In this document: in pieces, positions 45,591 through 58,434 of the stretch
How positions within the stretch are numbered: the stretch's first letter is position 1
How the letters are laid out: each line of letters starts with the position of its first letter
From: Cryptomeria japonica
Lineage: Eukaryota > Streptophyta > Pinopsida > Cupressales > Cupressaceae
Assembly: GCF_030272615.1 (NCBI RefSeq)
Contig: NC_081410.1
Location: 192,281,619-192,345,618, forward strand
DNA: 64,000 nt
Direction: 5' to 3'
Translations under genes and position numbers: made by a program
Notes under the pieces: model-generated
The model's database searches: none
Told to the model about the DNA's origin: nothing
What the model saw: only the letters and a program-made list of their open reading frames with translations

Positions 45591-48500
45591 TCAATGACCT
45601 TTCCCACTAGAGATCATCATTGGTTCTCTCCTCTTCATATTTAAGCTTAAGAGGTGATACATCTCTATCCGAAGGATGTTGTGACTTTTGTACAATAGGT
45701 TCCATGAAAGTTTTGATCCATGCCTCTCCTTCAACTCTTTTATCTTCACAAGTATCAAAAGAATCTCATTTTTATTCATGTGAAGTTGAAGAATCCCATT
45801 CATATTCATTTAAATCTATCTCATAATAACTTTGTAGATATTTGTTACTACATCTTACAAGAAAGTCTTTAGGTGTGAAATTTTTGTCAATAGATACTAA
45901 AGGTGTCGTATCCGATGGGGTTGTTGATGTTTCTTGCATGTCAAAAATGGACAAGAGCTTTAACCTTGGAGTAATTGGCTTCGGAGCACCAGAACCATTT
46001 TGCTTGTTTGTTACATTTGGGGATTTTTATTGAGAAGTTCTTTCATGAACTAGATGTATCCTAGTCCTTTGAGTTGATTTTTAGGTTGTAATGAAGGTTG
46101 CAAAGGTTCTTGCACATCCTACTTTTGTAATCCTAAAGTACTATGTCCATCATAGCCCATATTTTGCATCATTGTAAAGCCTTTACCATAGTTTTTTGTT
46201 GGTATCTTTATAGGTTGTTTACCCTTGGTTGACACATCTTTGTAGATCCACTTTGTCAAGTCTTCTTCAATATTTTCTTCATCTTGGCTTCTTCCCAGGG
46301 TGATCTGTGCAAGTGTACATGTGCTAGTTGTAGTGGACTTTTATCTTGAAGGTTGAGGATTGTCATATGTCTAGGGTGAGAGAGGTAGTTAGCACACATA
46401 GAAAAGTTGGCTAATGTTAGATTCTCCTAGGCCTTCATCTTTTACCTTCATCTTCAATTTAATGTTATCTAGTCTTTGGATTACTAGTGAGAGAAGCATG
46501 ATTACCATAGGATGATGAGGAAGTATCTTCTATATTTCTAGGCATAGTACTATCAAGTTGATTCATTATATTATTGCAAAAGGCAAATGGGTTAGCATCA
46601 CCTAAAATTGTTATTTCCACTCCATTATGCAGAAACTTGATGCAGTCATGGTAGGTGGAGGGTACTTATTGCATGGCATGTATCCAGAATCTCCCTAGAA
46701 GAAGGTTATATGGGAGGGGTAGATCTAGGACTTGCAAAACCACATCCTCACCATAGGTCCTACCCTGACTGGTAGAGTGACACATCCTTTGGAGTATCGT
46801 TTTGCATCATCATAGGCCTTGATGGTGATCTTCTTTCTAACATCTACTACATTTTCTACATATTCCACTATTGTTACCAGCTACAATGTGCATATGAAAC
46901 CTTCAATGTGAAGTGGAGCATTATGTCGTTGTTGTATGGATGAATCATCATTTTTAGTGAAAGTGAGGTGATGAGATGATTTAAGAGTACCAACCATGGC
47001 TTGAAATTGACTAGTATTAATATTGGATGGGACACATGCTTCTTGGAGAGCTTTATCTAAGATTATTTTATGCAATGGTGATAATCACAATAGCTCGAGG
47101 ATGGAAATCAGCGCATGCATCTTTTCTAGCTAGTCAACAAGGTTATACTACTTTGGACCATATGTTGTTTTTTATAGCACACCTTGTAGTGTGACTTTTC
47201 TATGATAGGTAATGACAATGCATTCAAGATTCTTGGCTTTGATGGTTATCATTGCAATGTATTCAATATCTTCAGTTATGTTATTAATAGTATAATCATA
47301 GGATGCTCGTGTATAATTGACCTTAATGTCATTGTTCTTCCCTTTATGGGAGGTACTTCCCTTTTCATATGATGGGAGTGGATTTTTTTATCATTGTATG
47401 GTTGGCGTTTAAGATTTTATGGTTGATGCCATCAATTTCTACTTCTCCTTGATCAATAAGATCTTGGATGATGCTCTTCAAGTGGTGAAAATTGTTCGTT
47501 CTATGACTTTTTACTTTTTGGAATTCACAATATTCATTATCCTTCCACCAAGGAGGTTTCACTTGAGGCTCATAGTTGAATGTCATCGGAAGCATGATAA
47601 GATTGGATGATACAAGCTTTCTTAACACCATTTCGATGGGTTCCTTAAAAGGTGTGTAAGTCTGATTTGGTTTCTATGTAGTGTACCTACTCTTAGGTAC
47701 ATCATGTTGAGTGTTGTTCATTTGGTTGTTTGTAGGGTTATTGTTGGTGTTCATATTTATTCCTAGCAATTTCATAATAGGTTGTGCGATTTTCATAGTT
47801 TGAGCATCAACAATGCCATAGTTGACAATGTTCTTGTTTTTAGACCAAAACTTTGGCTTACCATTGTTGTAAGTAGGGTGGGGACTATCTTTGGGTTCAT
47901 TGAAGATTTTTACCAAACCCTTTTTATAAGAGATTTCTCAATTTTGAGTCCTTGGGATATCACCTCTTCAAAAGAGTTTGAACATTTGACTTCTAAGTGG
48001 AATTTCATCTCTTCATTTAAGTTTGAAATGAAGATTTTGACTAATTGTTACTGAGGAATGTGGAAGGAATGTTTGCTAGAAAGGTGTCTCCATATTGCAA
48101 GAATGTTGAGAACAACTCCCCATTTTTTTGTTTAGTGTTGCATAAATCAGCCATGGAGATAGTGTGTTCTATGTTGTGTGCTTAATGAATAACAAAGTTT
48201 TGAACTAAGTCAGTAAATGTTCAGATTCCACCCGACAACTTTGAAAACCATTGCATAGCCGATCCTTGTATAGTTTGAGGAAAGAGGTGCATTAAGTACA
48301 TTACATCATGAGAAAACTCTAAGAAATTTGTGTAAAATTCCCAGACATGATCCATAGGATCACCCTTTCCTTTGTATTTATCAAACTTGGGAACCTCAAA
48401 GTTCCTAGGAAAAGATGGCATGAATATGTTCATGTGAAATGGATAAGGACATATGTCCTCTAGAGAGTAACTTTTTGTGATCTCCCTAAATTTGGTATCT

Positions 48501-49011
48501 TTTGAGAGAGATCATTTATCTGTTGGCGTAAAATATCCATCTTTATGTCGAGAGATGGGATATAATCACAGTCATCATGTTGGTATTGATTGCAATCATA
48601 GTTATGGTTGTTTCATTGCCTACAATCATTTTGATCCCTGTTTTAGTGTTTACTAGTTTTCACTTAATCATTTGTTTCTACTATTTGGGAAACATCATAG
48701 TAAGGAGGGAGTTTTGAACCTTCTTGTGTGCATTTTAGAAAGTGAGCATTTGAATTCCCTTTAAGGATCATGCCAAAGATCTTGTTGAACCTAGGATTAC
48801 TAGTTGCTTCTTCTATTTCCTCTTGTGTAGGAGTTTGTGAATCTTCATCGCCTATGAATTCTTTATGGTTAAAAGGATTCATGGTTTCATCTATTTCTAC
48901 TTGCTTACACCTCATGGATCTAGTCTCAACCATGTGAATATATGTTGTATGAAAGTGGGATTGCGATGAATGTGATGATCTATCTCTTTCATTAGCTCCA
49001 ATATTTGTCAA
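45591..49011 (-). pseudogene. Ty3/Gypsy gag-protease remnant, convergent with the previous one
   Basis: In minus order: gag N-terminus (49011-48664), capsid-type block (48433-48221; PKFDKYKGKGDPMDHVWEFY, LMHLFPQTIQGSAMQWFSKL), spacer (47916-47674), the WWKDNEYCEFQKVKSHRTNNFHHLKSIIQDL block (47631-47365) and protease region (47075 to ~46,700; APLHIEGFICTL, then ITIKAYDDAKRYSKGCVTLPVRVGP). These are typical of Tat/Athila gag-protease. The catalytic Asp segment is ruined. It peters out near 45,600 without RT, so two truncated elements meet tail to tail. Confidence 0.75.
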
Positions 49012-50590
49012 AATGGGATGAATTATTTATTTTGGGTGAATGATTCTTGATACCACAAGTTTATCAATAAAGTACTCTTAAGATCTTTAGTTTGGTGTAC
49101 AATAGTTTTGAGGTAAGGTATAGCAAGTGTTGTGATTGAAACTCACAAGCTATCTAACTATGAGAGGATGCAATCATGAGTTAGTTTTACCTACCATAGA
49201 TGACTAGTATGACCTCTTAGTATGATTGATCCTAGATGTTAGATATATACTAATAAGTTTATCTATTGATAAGATGTGAAAGATTTAAAAGAGATTAAGG
49301 AAAAAAATTGTTAACGTTCAAAGTTGAATGAATTGTGATTTGGTAATGGATTATCACTGCAAGTGCAAACTTTTGGAGTTTCTAGTAGGATATTTCGAGT
49401 TGTGGAATGTAGGATGGTGGAATGTATTGACTTCTATTTTGTGTTTGTGTTAACGATCTTCTTTGAAAAAAAGCTTGTGATCTAAAACATTCTAGCTCAA
49501 AATCTATCGTAAAACCATTTTCAAATTCTTGATAGCGGTGTATGAATGTTCGATGTTTCAACAAGAGCTTATGGTTTTTTCACATAAAACTTAATCTTTT
49601 TTTGACTTTATTTTCACTAGGCTTCTTCTTCTTAAAATGGCAGTAGCTAGATTTCTTGATGTATTTGAGGGATTTCTAAACCCTAAGCATTGATGTTTGT
49701 GTAAGATTGTTCTTGGTTGGAGTTTATCATTTGATGATATGCATTTGTTTTGAATGTTTTGATTTTGTCAAGAAGACACATCAAGCACATGAACACATGT
49801 TTTCTTGGTAGAGAAACTTTGAAATGAATTTGATGAAATGTGTATGTTCTTAAGCCAAATTCAGCCCAAATTTCCAATGGTGTAAACAAACGAAGACAAA
49901 TCAATCACTTTTTATCTCTAAGGATGGCCAATTGTAGTAACTTCAACCCATGCTTGATGCTACTTGAATCCAATACACAACACCTTAGATCAGATAGATA
50001 GTGACTTGCATGACTCGAAGGATGATCTAATCACCCTCTTTTCAGAAGTTAAAAACAACTTGTACAATTCAAAAGTTTCTATCTCAGCTCAAGGAAACAC
50101 GTATGGTGAGTATCTTGCGGGCAAAACCAATTATGCCCTTGCACTAAAACAACCACAAAAATAAATCAATAGAATGGGTGGGCCTCTAGACTAAAAATGT
50201 TTTAGTAATGTTCAATGGCTTTACATGTAAGTTCATTCTACAGTGACTCACTTAAGAGCCTAGTAACTCACGGTGGGGCCCATACATTCTTTTGGCAGGT
50301 TACACTATAGGAATAGGGTGAACCCGCAATAGTGTGTTAGATTTTTTTGGATGAAAGAATGTCTCAATTATCCAAATTCGATTTTACACCATGTTCTATC
50401 GAAAGTATTAAAATTCATACTTTCAATCGAAAATGGTTTTCAATTCATAATTATTTTTATATTTTTTATTATTATTAAACTAGTTTCGATCGAAATCATT
50501 GATTTAAGTTTCTTTTATATAAAAATTTGAACCTACCAAAAATGATAATTATGTCATTTTCGATAGCACAGAACCTGAGATTCATAGAGC
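49012..50590. other. No gene recognised; likely leader/LTR of the minus-strand Gypsy remnant
   Basis: AT-rich with short frames only. Its position upstream (in minus sense) of gag suggests leader and 5' LTR, but I found no convincing LTR ends or primer site. Confidence 0.35.
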
Positions 50591-50697
50591 GATCAAAACC
50601 CTGTGAACCTTTGAACCTCCAAACCAAGTCGGTTCACTTTTGACCACTGTACATATATAGATTTTGGTTTTTCATTAACATTTTTAATGTAATTTTT

Positions 50698-50832
50698 ATG
50701 TGTTTGTATATATATACATGTATGTACATACACACATGTATATACATACATATATACATGTATGTATATATATACATACATGTATACATATATATATATA
50801 CACATATACATATACATATACATATGTATATG

Positions 50833-50867
<35 letters not shown>

Positions 50868-51300
50868 TGTATGTATGTATATATATATATATACATACAT
50901 ACATACATATATATGTATGTATATATATATACATACATATATATATATACATACATACATATATATATACATACATACATACATATACATATACATATAG
51001 ATACATACATACATATATAGATACATATATAGATACACACACGCACATATATATATATATATATGTATGTATATATGTATGTATGTATCTATATGTATAT
51101 GTATATGTATGCATCTATATACATATGTATGTATATATATATGTATATGTATATGTATGTATGTATATACATTTGTACATATATATATACATACATATGT
51201 ATATAGATGCATACATATACATATACATATAGATACATACATACATATATATATACATATATATACATACATGTATATATATGCATATGTACATGTGCAC
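50698..51300. repeat. (ATAC/ATGT)n microsatellite, ~600 bp
   Basis: Alternating tatatata, tacatacat and gtatgtatgt blocks that switch strand sense several times, so the tract can pair with itself. It gives spurious Tyr/Ile/His frames on both strands. A short satellite of the same kind recurs at 51,440-51,475. Confidence 0.95.
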
Positions 51301-51482
51301 ATTATACTAAATGTTTGATTAGAAAAAGTTTAAATATTTAGTTATTTTTAAGAGATTAAATTGTGTGTGTGTGTTTTTTATTCTAGAAAAAAAAGGATTT
51401 AGTAAGTTTAAAGAGATCCTTTTTCTTATAGAATAAAACATACATATATACATACATACATACATTTATATATATATGAGAC

Positions 51483-52045
51483 ATTAACTTGAATTAAATT
51501 AGCTAAAATTTTCAATTTCTTCCTAATTAAATCAAAACATGAAATATAGAGTTTACCAATAAAAGATCTACAAATTAACCAAACACGTCTTTGTTTATAG
51601 TTGTTCCATCTCGAATTCTCTAAGAAACTAACAACAAACTATCTTTCAAATCAATTATATATATAAGAGGTCAATTAACTCTTTAAATTAACTAAAATCT
51701 TCAATTATTTCTTAATTAAATCAAAACATGAAATATAGAGTTTACCAATAAAAGAACTACAAATTAACCAAAACACATCTTTGTTTAGAGTTGTTCCATC
51801 TCGAATTCTCTAAGAAAATAATGAAAAACTACGTTTGAAATCAATTATATATGTAAGAGGTCCATTAACTCTTTAAATTAACTAAAAGCTTCAATTATTT
51901 CTTAATTAAATCAAAACATGAAATATAGATTTTACCAATAAAAGAACTACAAATTAACCAAAACACATATTTGTTTAGAGTTGTTCCACCTCAAATCCTC
52001 TAAGAAACTAATGACAAACTAGCTTTCAAATCCATATCCAAATTT
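51483..52045. repeat. ~190-bp tandem repeat, about three copies
   Basis: The words gaaatatagag/t, tttaccaataaaaga and ttgttccatctcgaattctctaag recur at a steady 190-bp spacing (gaaatatag at 51,541, 51,731 and 51,921). Identity between copies is high by eye. AT-rich, with no ORF. Confidence 0.88.
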
Positions 52046-52072
52046 AAAGTTCTATATTTTTTATGCGCATCA

Positions 52073-52075
<3 letters not shown>

Positions 52076-52122
<47 letters not shown>
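52076..52122. repeat. (CT)n microsatellite
   Basis: About 22 CT units, with a looser CT-rich extension to ~52,155. Confidence 0.95.
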
Positions 52123-52124
<2 letters not shown>

Positions 52125-52589
52125 AAGACTCTCCCTTTGTCTCTCTTTCTCCCTCCCGTCATATGCATGTTTATAATTTACATGATCAAGATGCATGTTT
52201 AAGTTTGATGCACATGCATGTACATTTACATATTGATATGTATGTATGCTATGTTCTCATGTACACAATGTATTCTTTATTTTTTTAGATTAGAAAGTTA
52301 GACTAGATGATATGAAATTGGTTGCAACATTTATGATCTTGTGTTTGAGCTAATTTTATATTTAAATTTATTTTTGAAAGATCTGTAGAAATTATTTAGA
52401 ACTTACTAGTTCACTTAGATATATTTAGAATTTATTTAATTGTTCATTTTAATACATAAAAATTTAAATAATATTAGATTGAATAGAATCAGTTTGAATA
52501 TATAGATCCATTAATTTTGTCTAAGGCAAGATGTGACATTAAATTATCCTTTTGGTATACTAGTTCTACATATTATCATCACATTGATC

Positions 52590-53060
52590 ATGGCAGATGA
52601 TGCAATTCCCCCTCAGGAACTATTCTCACAAATGAACATTGAGATAGAAAAGTTGAAGGAATCCATAAATAGTAGTAGTAACACTAGTGTTTATGAAAAT
52701 ACTTGTCACATGTTACTCTAATGAGTTTAGCGGAGGATCTTTTGGATGCATATGCATTTATTGCATCTGATAATAATATCCCTATAGAAGAGGTTAGAGG
52801 TTGTGTGGGTTCCATATTTCATGAGCTATATTCAAGATCTCGTGATCATTCTTATCAGCCAGGTGGCCCTAGGTTTAGCACACATTAGGATCCACCTACA
52901 AACCATTCTATTGCTGGCACAGAGGGAGAAGCCACACAAGGTACATATCATTTAGGGAGTGCAACACATTTTACATCTGATATTGGCATGAAGGATGTTG
53001 ACTTTAGAATGAGGATGGTAGGTTACACAGTCTCCTGCATTCATCATTATTGGGACATGT
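52590..53060 (+). pseudogene. Hypothetical protein remnant, unknown
   Basis: MADDAIPPQELFSQMNIEIEKLKESIN...TSVYENTCH in one frame continues after a shift as VTLMSLAEDLLDAYAFIASDNNIPIEEVRGCVGSIFHELYSRSRDHSYQPGGPRFSTH, a stop, then DPPTNHSIAGTEGEATQGTYHLGS. The composition looks like real, once-coding sequence (helical, acidic start). I recognise no domain. The CT tract upstream is the sort found in plant 5' leaders. It could be a transposon-carried gene fragment. Confidence 0.4.
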
Positions 53061-53622
53061 GGCAGCTGCTCATGATGTAGATGTACATTTGAGTCTAGTT
53101 GAGACTAAGAAGAATCTTGATATTTTAGTGGACATGATCGTGGCTAAAGAGTCTGAGTTCTATTAGGTGCCACCTGCTACATAGGTAAATTTTAATTAAT
53201 ATCAAGCTCATGAGTTGCAAATTTCCAATTTATAGTTTAAATAAGTGAATTAACTAAATTCAAATTTGATTTCATGTAAATATATTAATTTTTATAGATG
53301 GAGATGTATCTTATTACTCCTTCCTTGAGGTTTGATCTTGTACATTGGTGAGACTCACTAGATGATACGGCCACCAGCAGACATGTGAATTTTAAACTTA
53401 TACATTAATACATACATTAAATTTTAAATGATTATAATTTATAACTTTATTTATATTTTATTTAACATGTGAGCATATTTATTACTTTATTTACGAGGAT
53501 TAGTTCATCCTTCAAAGCATGATAGTCATTCAAAGGATTGCTCCACTAGGAGCCATAATGATGACTAGGTTGCTAGGCTATCTAGCTAAACATTTGATGA
53601 TCTAGAATTTATACACATTGTT
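53061..53622. other. No gene recognised
   Basis: AT-rich DNA between the hypothetical remnant and the Copia 5' LTR. Short frames such as MEMYLITPSLRFDLVHW at ~53,300 may be further broken pieces of the preceding gene. Confidence 0.35.
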
Positions 53623-54268
53623 TGTTGGCATTTGCATGGAGATTGCATTAATGAAATATTATGTTGTCATTGATGTTAATTAATTGGTAATGATGTAATA
53701 ATGTTGTTATAATATTGTTTTGTAACTGGTAGGAAGAACATTATTACATGTATTGTAATAATTGTTACAACATTACCAATATTGCTTATGATATGGAGAT
53801 TTAATAGGCTTGGATCCTAACAGAGCGAACTTTAGAAGAGTTCAGAATAATTGTGGGAATTCATCCCCACCATGGTTTTTCCCATTTGGGTTTCCATGAC
53901 AAAAATATTGTGTCAAGTGGTGAATGCTTTTGTGGTTATGTTTACTATGGTTAATTTTCTTAACTGCTAAATCCACTTTTATATGTTATGATAACCAGCA
54001 GCAATCTGAAATATGTTTTAACTTATGTCAGTAAAGTATTTGAATGATTCAATTAAAAGGTTTTATGAGTTTCAAAGATGTTTTACTGTCAGTTAGTTAT
54101 AACAGTCAACCGGTTTACTTGACAGTGATATTGCATTTTGTCAGTTTAGAGTTTGTTTTGAGAGGTTGATTTTGAGATTGGTGAAAGTCTATTCAGTTTT
54201 CTATCTACTAATTTACCCCCCCCCCTCTCAGTAGTTAACCAGATCCTTATTGATTCATCATACCATCA
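53623..54268 (+). repeat. Copia 5' LTR (646 bp, internally deleted)
   Basis: TGTTGGCATTTGCATGG... to ...CATACCATCA. Matches the 3' LTR at both ends (gttgtcattgatgt; agaagagttcagaataattgtggg; ggtttccatgacaaaaatattgtgtcaag) but skips about 700 bp of its middle after tatggagatt. Confidence 0.9.
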
Positions 54269-54270
54269 AT

Positions 54271-54282
54271 TGGTATCAGAGC
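54271..54282 (+). other. Primer binding site, initiator tRNA-Met type
   Basis: Perfect TGGTATCAGAGC, 2 nt after the 5' LTR. Confidence 0.95.
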
Positions 54283-54317
54283 CTTACAGGTCCTCTAAGG
54301 TCTAAGCCTAACAACTT

Positions 54318-55191
54318 GTGGTAAAGATCTTGAAGAACATGACGAAGAAAGAAGGTCTGAAGTTTAATAGGGAAAACTACAAAATATGGAGTGATAGAAT
54401 GAAAATCTATATCGAGATTTTAGGAGGTCAATACTGGGAACATGTTGGTACTCAATATGTTGCACCTAGTGGGACTATGACTGATGATCAGAAGAAAGAG
54501 CAACAAGAAAACAATCAAGAATTGGAGGCCATTATCAGTTCTTTGTCTGATTCAGAGTATGTAGAAGAAACTTGAAGAAATCTATAGTGGTGATGAGCAT
54601 GTGAAGATTTCCAAAGAAGAGAGTCTAACAGGAAAATTTTATGACATGCTAATGGCTAAAGGTGAGAATATACAATAGTATGGTCAGAGGATTAAAAAGA
54701 TAGTTGGTGAGATCAAGAGTACTGGTGGTAAAGTGGAAGATGCCACAATGATTAGTAAGGTGTTGAGAACCCTTCTATTGGTCTACCCTATCCGAGTTGC
54801 AGCCATTCATGAGCTAAAATCTATTGACAAAAGTAAGGTAACCCTTGACTCAATTATTGGTAAGCTTACTGCATTTGAATTAAATGGTTATGATGGTAGT
54901 GTTCAGAAATCTGAATTTGCATTTAGTGCTTCAGTTTATAACCCTCCTATGAGGAAAAGTAGAGATGTTAGTCACATTTTTGGATCTAGATCTAGCAGAG
55001 AAGTTGATGATGAAGACAATTTGATTGAGCTTGAAGCATTGCTGGCCAAGCAGTTTCCCAGAGGTACCAATAAGTACAAAGGTAAATTACCTTTGAAATG
55101 TTTTGCATGCAACAAGATTGGACACATTGCCGCTAACTGTCCTAATGGTGACAATGAGCATAAGCGTGAGAAGTACAAGAAGTACAAATGA
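54318..55191 (+). pseudogene. Copia gag
   Basis: Start region LKFNRENYKIWSDRMKIYIEILGGQYWEHV (capsid/UBN2-like), a stop after SEYVEET (54575), then MISKVLRTLLLVYPIRVAAIHELKSIDKSKVTLDSIIGKLTAFEL and one CCHC zinc knuckle CFACNKIGHIAANC near 55,110-55,140. One stop and one shift separate it from protease. It packages the element's RNA in intact relatives. Confidence 0.88.
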
Positions 55192-55326
55192 AAAGGAAAA
55201 AGAGATTGTCTCATTGTAGTTGATGGTGGTATCATTGATGAGGAATCTGAGGGTGATGCTAATGAAGACATTGTCTTTGTAGCCATTAAAGAGGAGACAT
55301 CTGATCAGAAGCCATTATTTTCTCAC

Positions 55327-56560
55327 ATGGATAATTCTGATGATTGGATCATTGATAGTGGTTGTTCACACCATATGACTAGTGACTGGAGCAAATTTCT
55401 TACTTTGAAGAAATTTGATGGAGGAGTTGTGAGATTTGGTAATGACTCACCCTACATGCTAAAAGGTAAGGGAACTATTTCTCTTAATGGAAAGAGTAGT
55501 GCAGATGATGTCTATTGGGTTGAAGGATTAAAGCACAATCTTTTGAGTGTTGCACAACTCATTGACAAAGGTTATCCATTGAAATTTAAGAATGGAATGT
55601 GCAAAATCTATGGGAGAAAAGGTGAACTGATTGCAACCGGCAAGAAGACTAAAGGTAACCTATTCCACTTGAATCCTAAAGTCAACAACTGTCTAATTGA
55701 TAAAGTAGATGATAGTTGGCTTTGGCATAGGAGATTTTATCATATAAATTTTGACAACATTGTCAAAGTTAGTAAGTCCAAGTCAGTGAGAGGTTTGCCT
55801 TAGTTGGAAAAACCAGTTAATGCTCTATGTAAAGAATGTCAGTTGGGAAAGACGACATCCTCAACTTTTAAGAGCAAATCTTTTTCAGCAGAACATTTGT
55901 TAGGTCCGGTTCATACAGATCTTTGTGGACCCATAAGGACTAAAATTATTCCAGGTGACAAATATTTTATGATACTCACTGATGATTGCTCAAGAATGAT
56001 GTGGGTCACATTCCTAAAGGATAATTCAGAAGCTTTTGGTAAGTTCAAGGAATTCAGGGCCTTAGCTAAGAAGGAAAGTGGCAAGAAGATAAAGTGTCTG
56101 AGGACTGATCAAGGCGGTGAATTTACTTCTGAGGAATTCACTAGATATTGTGAATAAAATGGTATCAAGAGGTAGCTTTCTACTCCAAGGAAACCACAAT
56201 AGAATGGTATTGCAGAGAGGAAAAATTGGTCATTTGTTGAAGTTGCTATAATGATGTTGATTCAAGGAGGTGTAGAAAAAAATTTCTAGAGAGAAGCCAT
56301 CAGTACAAGTGTCTACACTATGAATCAAATATTGGTAAAAAGAGATAAGGATAAAACTCCTTATGAATACTAGTATGGTAGATCACCTAATGTCAATTAT
56401 TTTAAGTTATTTGGCAGTAAATGTTTTATTAAGAGAAGTGACTATGCTAGCAAATTTGAGGCTAAAAGTAATGAAGGCATATTTCTTGGTTACTCCACCA
56501 AGAGTAAGGCATACAAATGTTATACAACTGAACATCAAGAATCATTGAGAGTGTTGATGT
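55327..56560 (+). pseudogene. Copia protease and integrase
   Basis: Protease WIIDSGCSHHMT (55,345), then HNLLSVAQLIDKGY. Integrase zinc finger from WLWHRRFYHINFDNI to CKECQLGK. Catalytic core VHTDLCGPI (D), LRTDQGGEFTSEEF (D), and a broken ..TPRKPQ-stop-NGIAERKN block holding the E. Stops occur at 55801-55803, 56155-56157 and around 56,175, 56,202 and 56,288. Followed by the GYSTKSKAYKCY C-terminal block. Confidence 0.9.
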
Positions 56561-56930
56561 TCGAGTGGATGAGTATCATGAAGTCTTAGAGGAAACCATT
56601 GTGGAGAAAAAGGAAGAAGATCCTTGCATTTTATTTTTGGAGCTAGAACTGGTGAAACCTGAAACTGGTGAAGAGAATGTTGTTGTATAAGTTCAATCAG
56701 ACCAGGTAGATTTAGAAGAAGATGGTGATAACAATGAAGAAGAACCTAAAGATAATGATCATGTTATTCTGAGGTATGGGAGACTCAATCATAATCCTGA
56801 CCAAATTATTAGAGATAAAGGTGTTGGAGTGTTAACCAGAAGAAGAATTAGGGAGAATTCTTACATGATCTCCACAATTGAGCCTATAACTGCTAAGGAA
56901 GCATTTGGAGATGATCACTAGATCAAAGCT

Positions 56931-58412
56931 ATGGAGGAAGGGCTTGACCAGATTGAGAAGAACAACACATGGACCCTAGTACCCAGACTGGTGAATAAAA
57001 ATGTGATAGGTACTAAATGGGTATTCAGGAATAAACTAAATAAAGATGGATTAGTAGTCCAAAACAAAGCTAGATTTATTTGCAAAGGTTATGCACAAGA
57101 AGGAGAAGACTATGGTGAGACTTTTGCACCAGTTGCTAGACTAGAAGGTGTCAGGACTTTACTTGCTTTTACAGCACATAAGGGATTCAAAGTATATCAA
57201 ATGGATGTGAAGTCAACATTTCTAAATGGAATACTAGAAGAAGAAGTATACATTAAGCAACCAGATGATTATGATTTGACTGATGCAAAAGATATGGTAT
57301 GTAAATTGCACAAGGCACTATATGGTTTGAACCAAGCACTGAGAGCATGGTATGAAAGGTTACATTCACACCTAATGAAGATAGGTTTTTAGAGAACCAA
57401 TGAAGAGATCAATATATATCTCAAATATGAAGAAGATAAGATACTGGTTAGTGAAGTGTTTGTGGATGATATCATATTTGGAGGAAATGATGACATGAGT
57501 GATGACTTTGTAAATAAAATGAAAAGTGAATTTTAAATGTCTCTACTGGGAGAGATAAAAAATTTCATAGGTTTGTAAATACAGCAGATGAAGAGTGGTA
57601 TTTTTATCACACAGTCTAAATATGTGAAAGAGGTATTGAAGACATTTGGAATGAGTGACTATAAACTAGTTGGGACACCAATGGTTATAGGCTGTAAATT
57701 GTCCAAGGAAGATGAAGCCACATCTATTGATGAAAATGAGTACACGTCAATGATAGGGAAATTGCACTATGTTGTTCACAACAAACCAGATATAGCTCAT
57801 GCAATTGGTCTAGTTTCCAGATTTCAGAAGAATCCAAAGGAGACACATTTGATAGCAACCAAGAGGATATTTAGATATTTGAAAGGTACTATTGACTATG
57901 GATTATGGTATCCATATGCAGGTAACTTTGATTTGAAGGTTTATACATATACAGACTGGGCAGGTAATGTTGATGACAGGAAGAGAACAATTGATGGTGC
58001 ATTCTTTCTTGGAGGAAGACTTGTTTCATGGAGTAGCAAGAAGCAAAGTTGTATATCTCAGTCTACTGTTGAAGCTGAGTATGTTGCAGCTTATATGAAC
58101 TGTACCCAGGCTATCTAGATGAAACACATTCTGGAAGGATTTAAGTTGAATTTTACAGAACCGGTAAAGATCTTATGTGACAAGACCGGTGCCACAAATA
58201 TTTTAAAGAACCCGGTGATGCATGCTAGAACCAAGCATATTGAATTGAAGTATCATTTCTTGAGAGAAAAAGTGCATAGTAAGGATGTGATATTGGAGCA
58301 TGTTTCTACCAAGGAGCAGCTTGTAGATATCTTTACAAAATCTCTTCCTAAGACTACTTTTGAGTATTTTAGAGTTCAGCTAGTGGTTGTACCCCTACAT
58401 GAGGTCAATTGA
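56931..58412 (+). pseudogene. Copia reverse transcriptase and RNase H
   Basis: RT opens [22 protein letters not shown], with [23 protein letters not shown] and [23 protein letters not shown] (catalytic D; usual ...SAFLNG), then stops at ~57,390 and 57,535; the VDDIIFGG motif near 57,463 is kept in frame fragments. RNase H from 57,588: YTDWAGNVDDRKRTIDGAFFLGG, SWSSKKQSCISQSTVEAEYVAA, LCDKTGATNILKNPVMHARTKHIEL, ending DIFTKSLPKTTFEYFR. Stops at 57,580 region and 58116-58118 break it. Confidence 0.9.
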
Positions 58413-58434
58413 GCATGATGTAGAGTACATCAGT

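Noticed and set aside
50593-51318. Overlapping frames on both strands rich in Tyr, Ile, His, Met
   Set aside because: Low-complexity translation of the TA-rich microsatellite; no start context and no domain.
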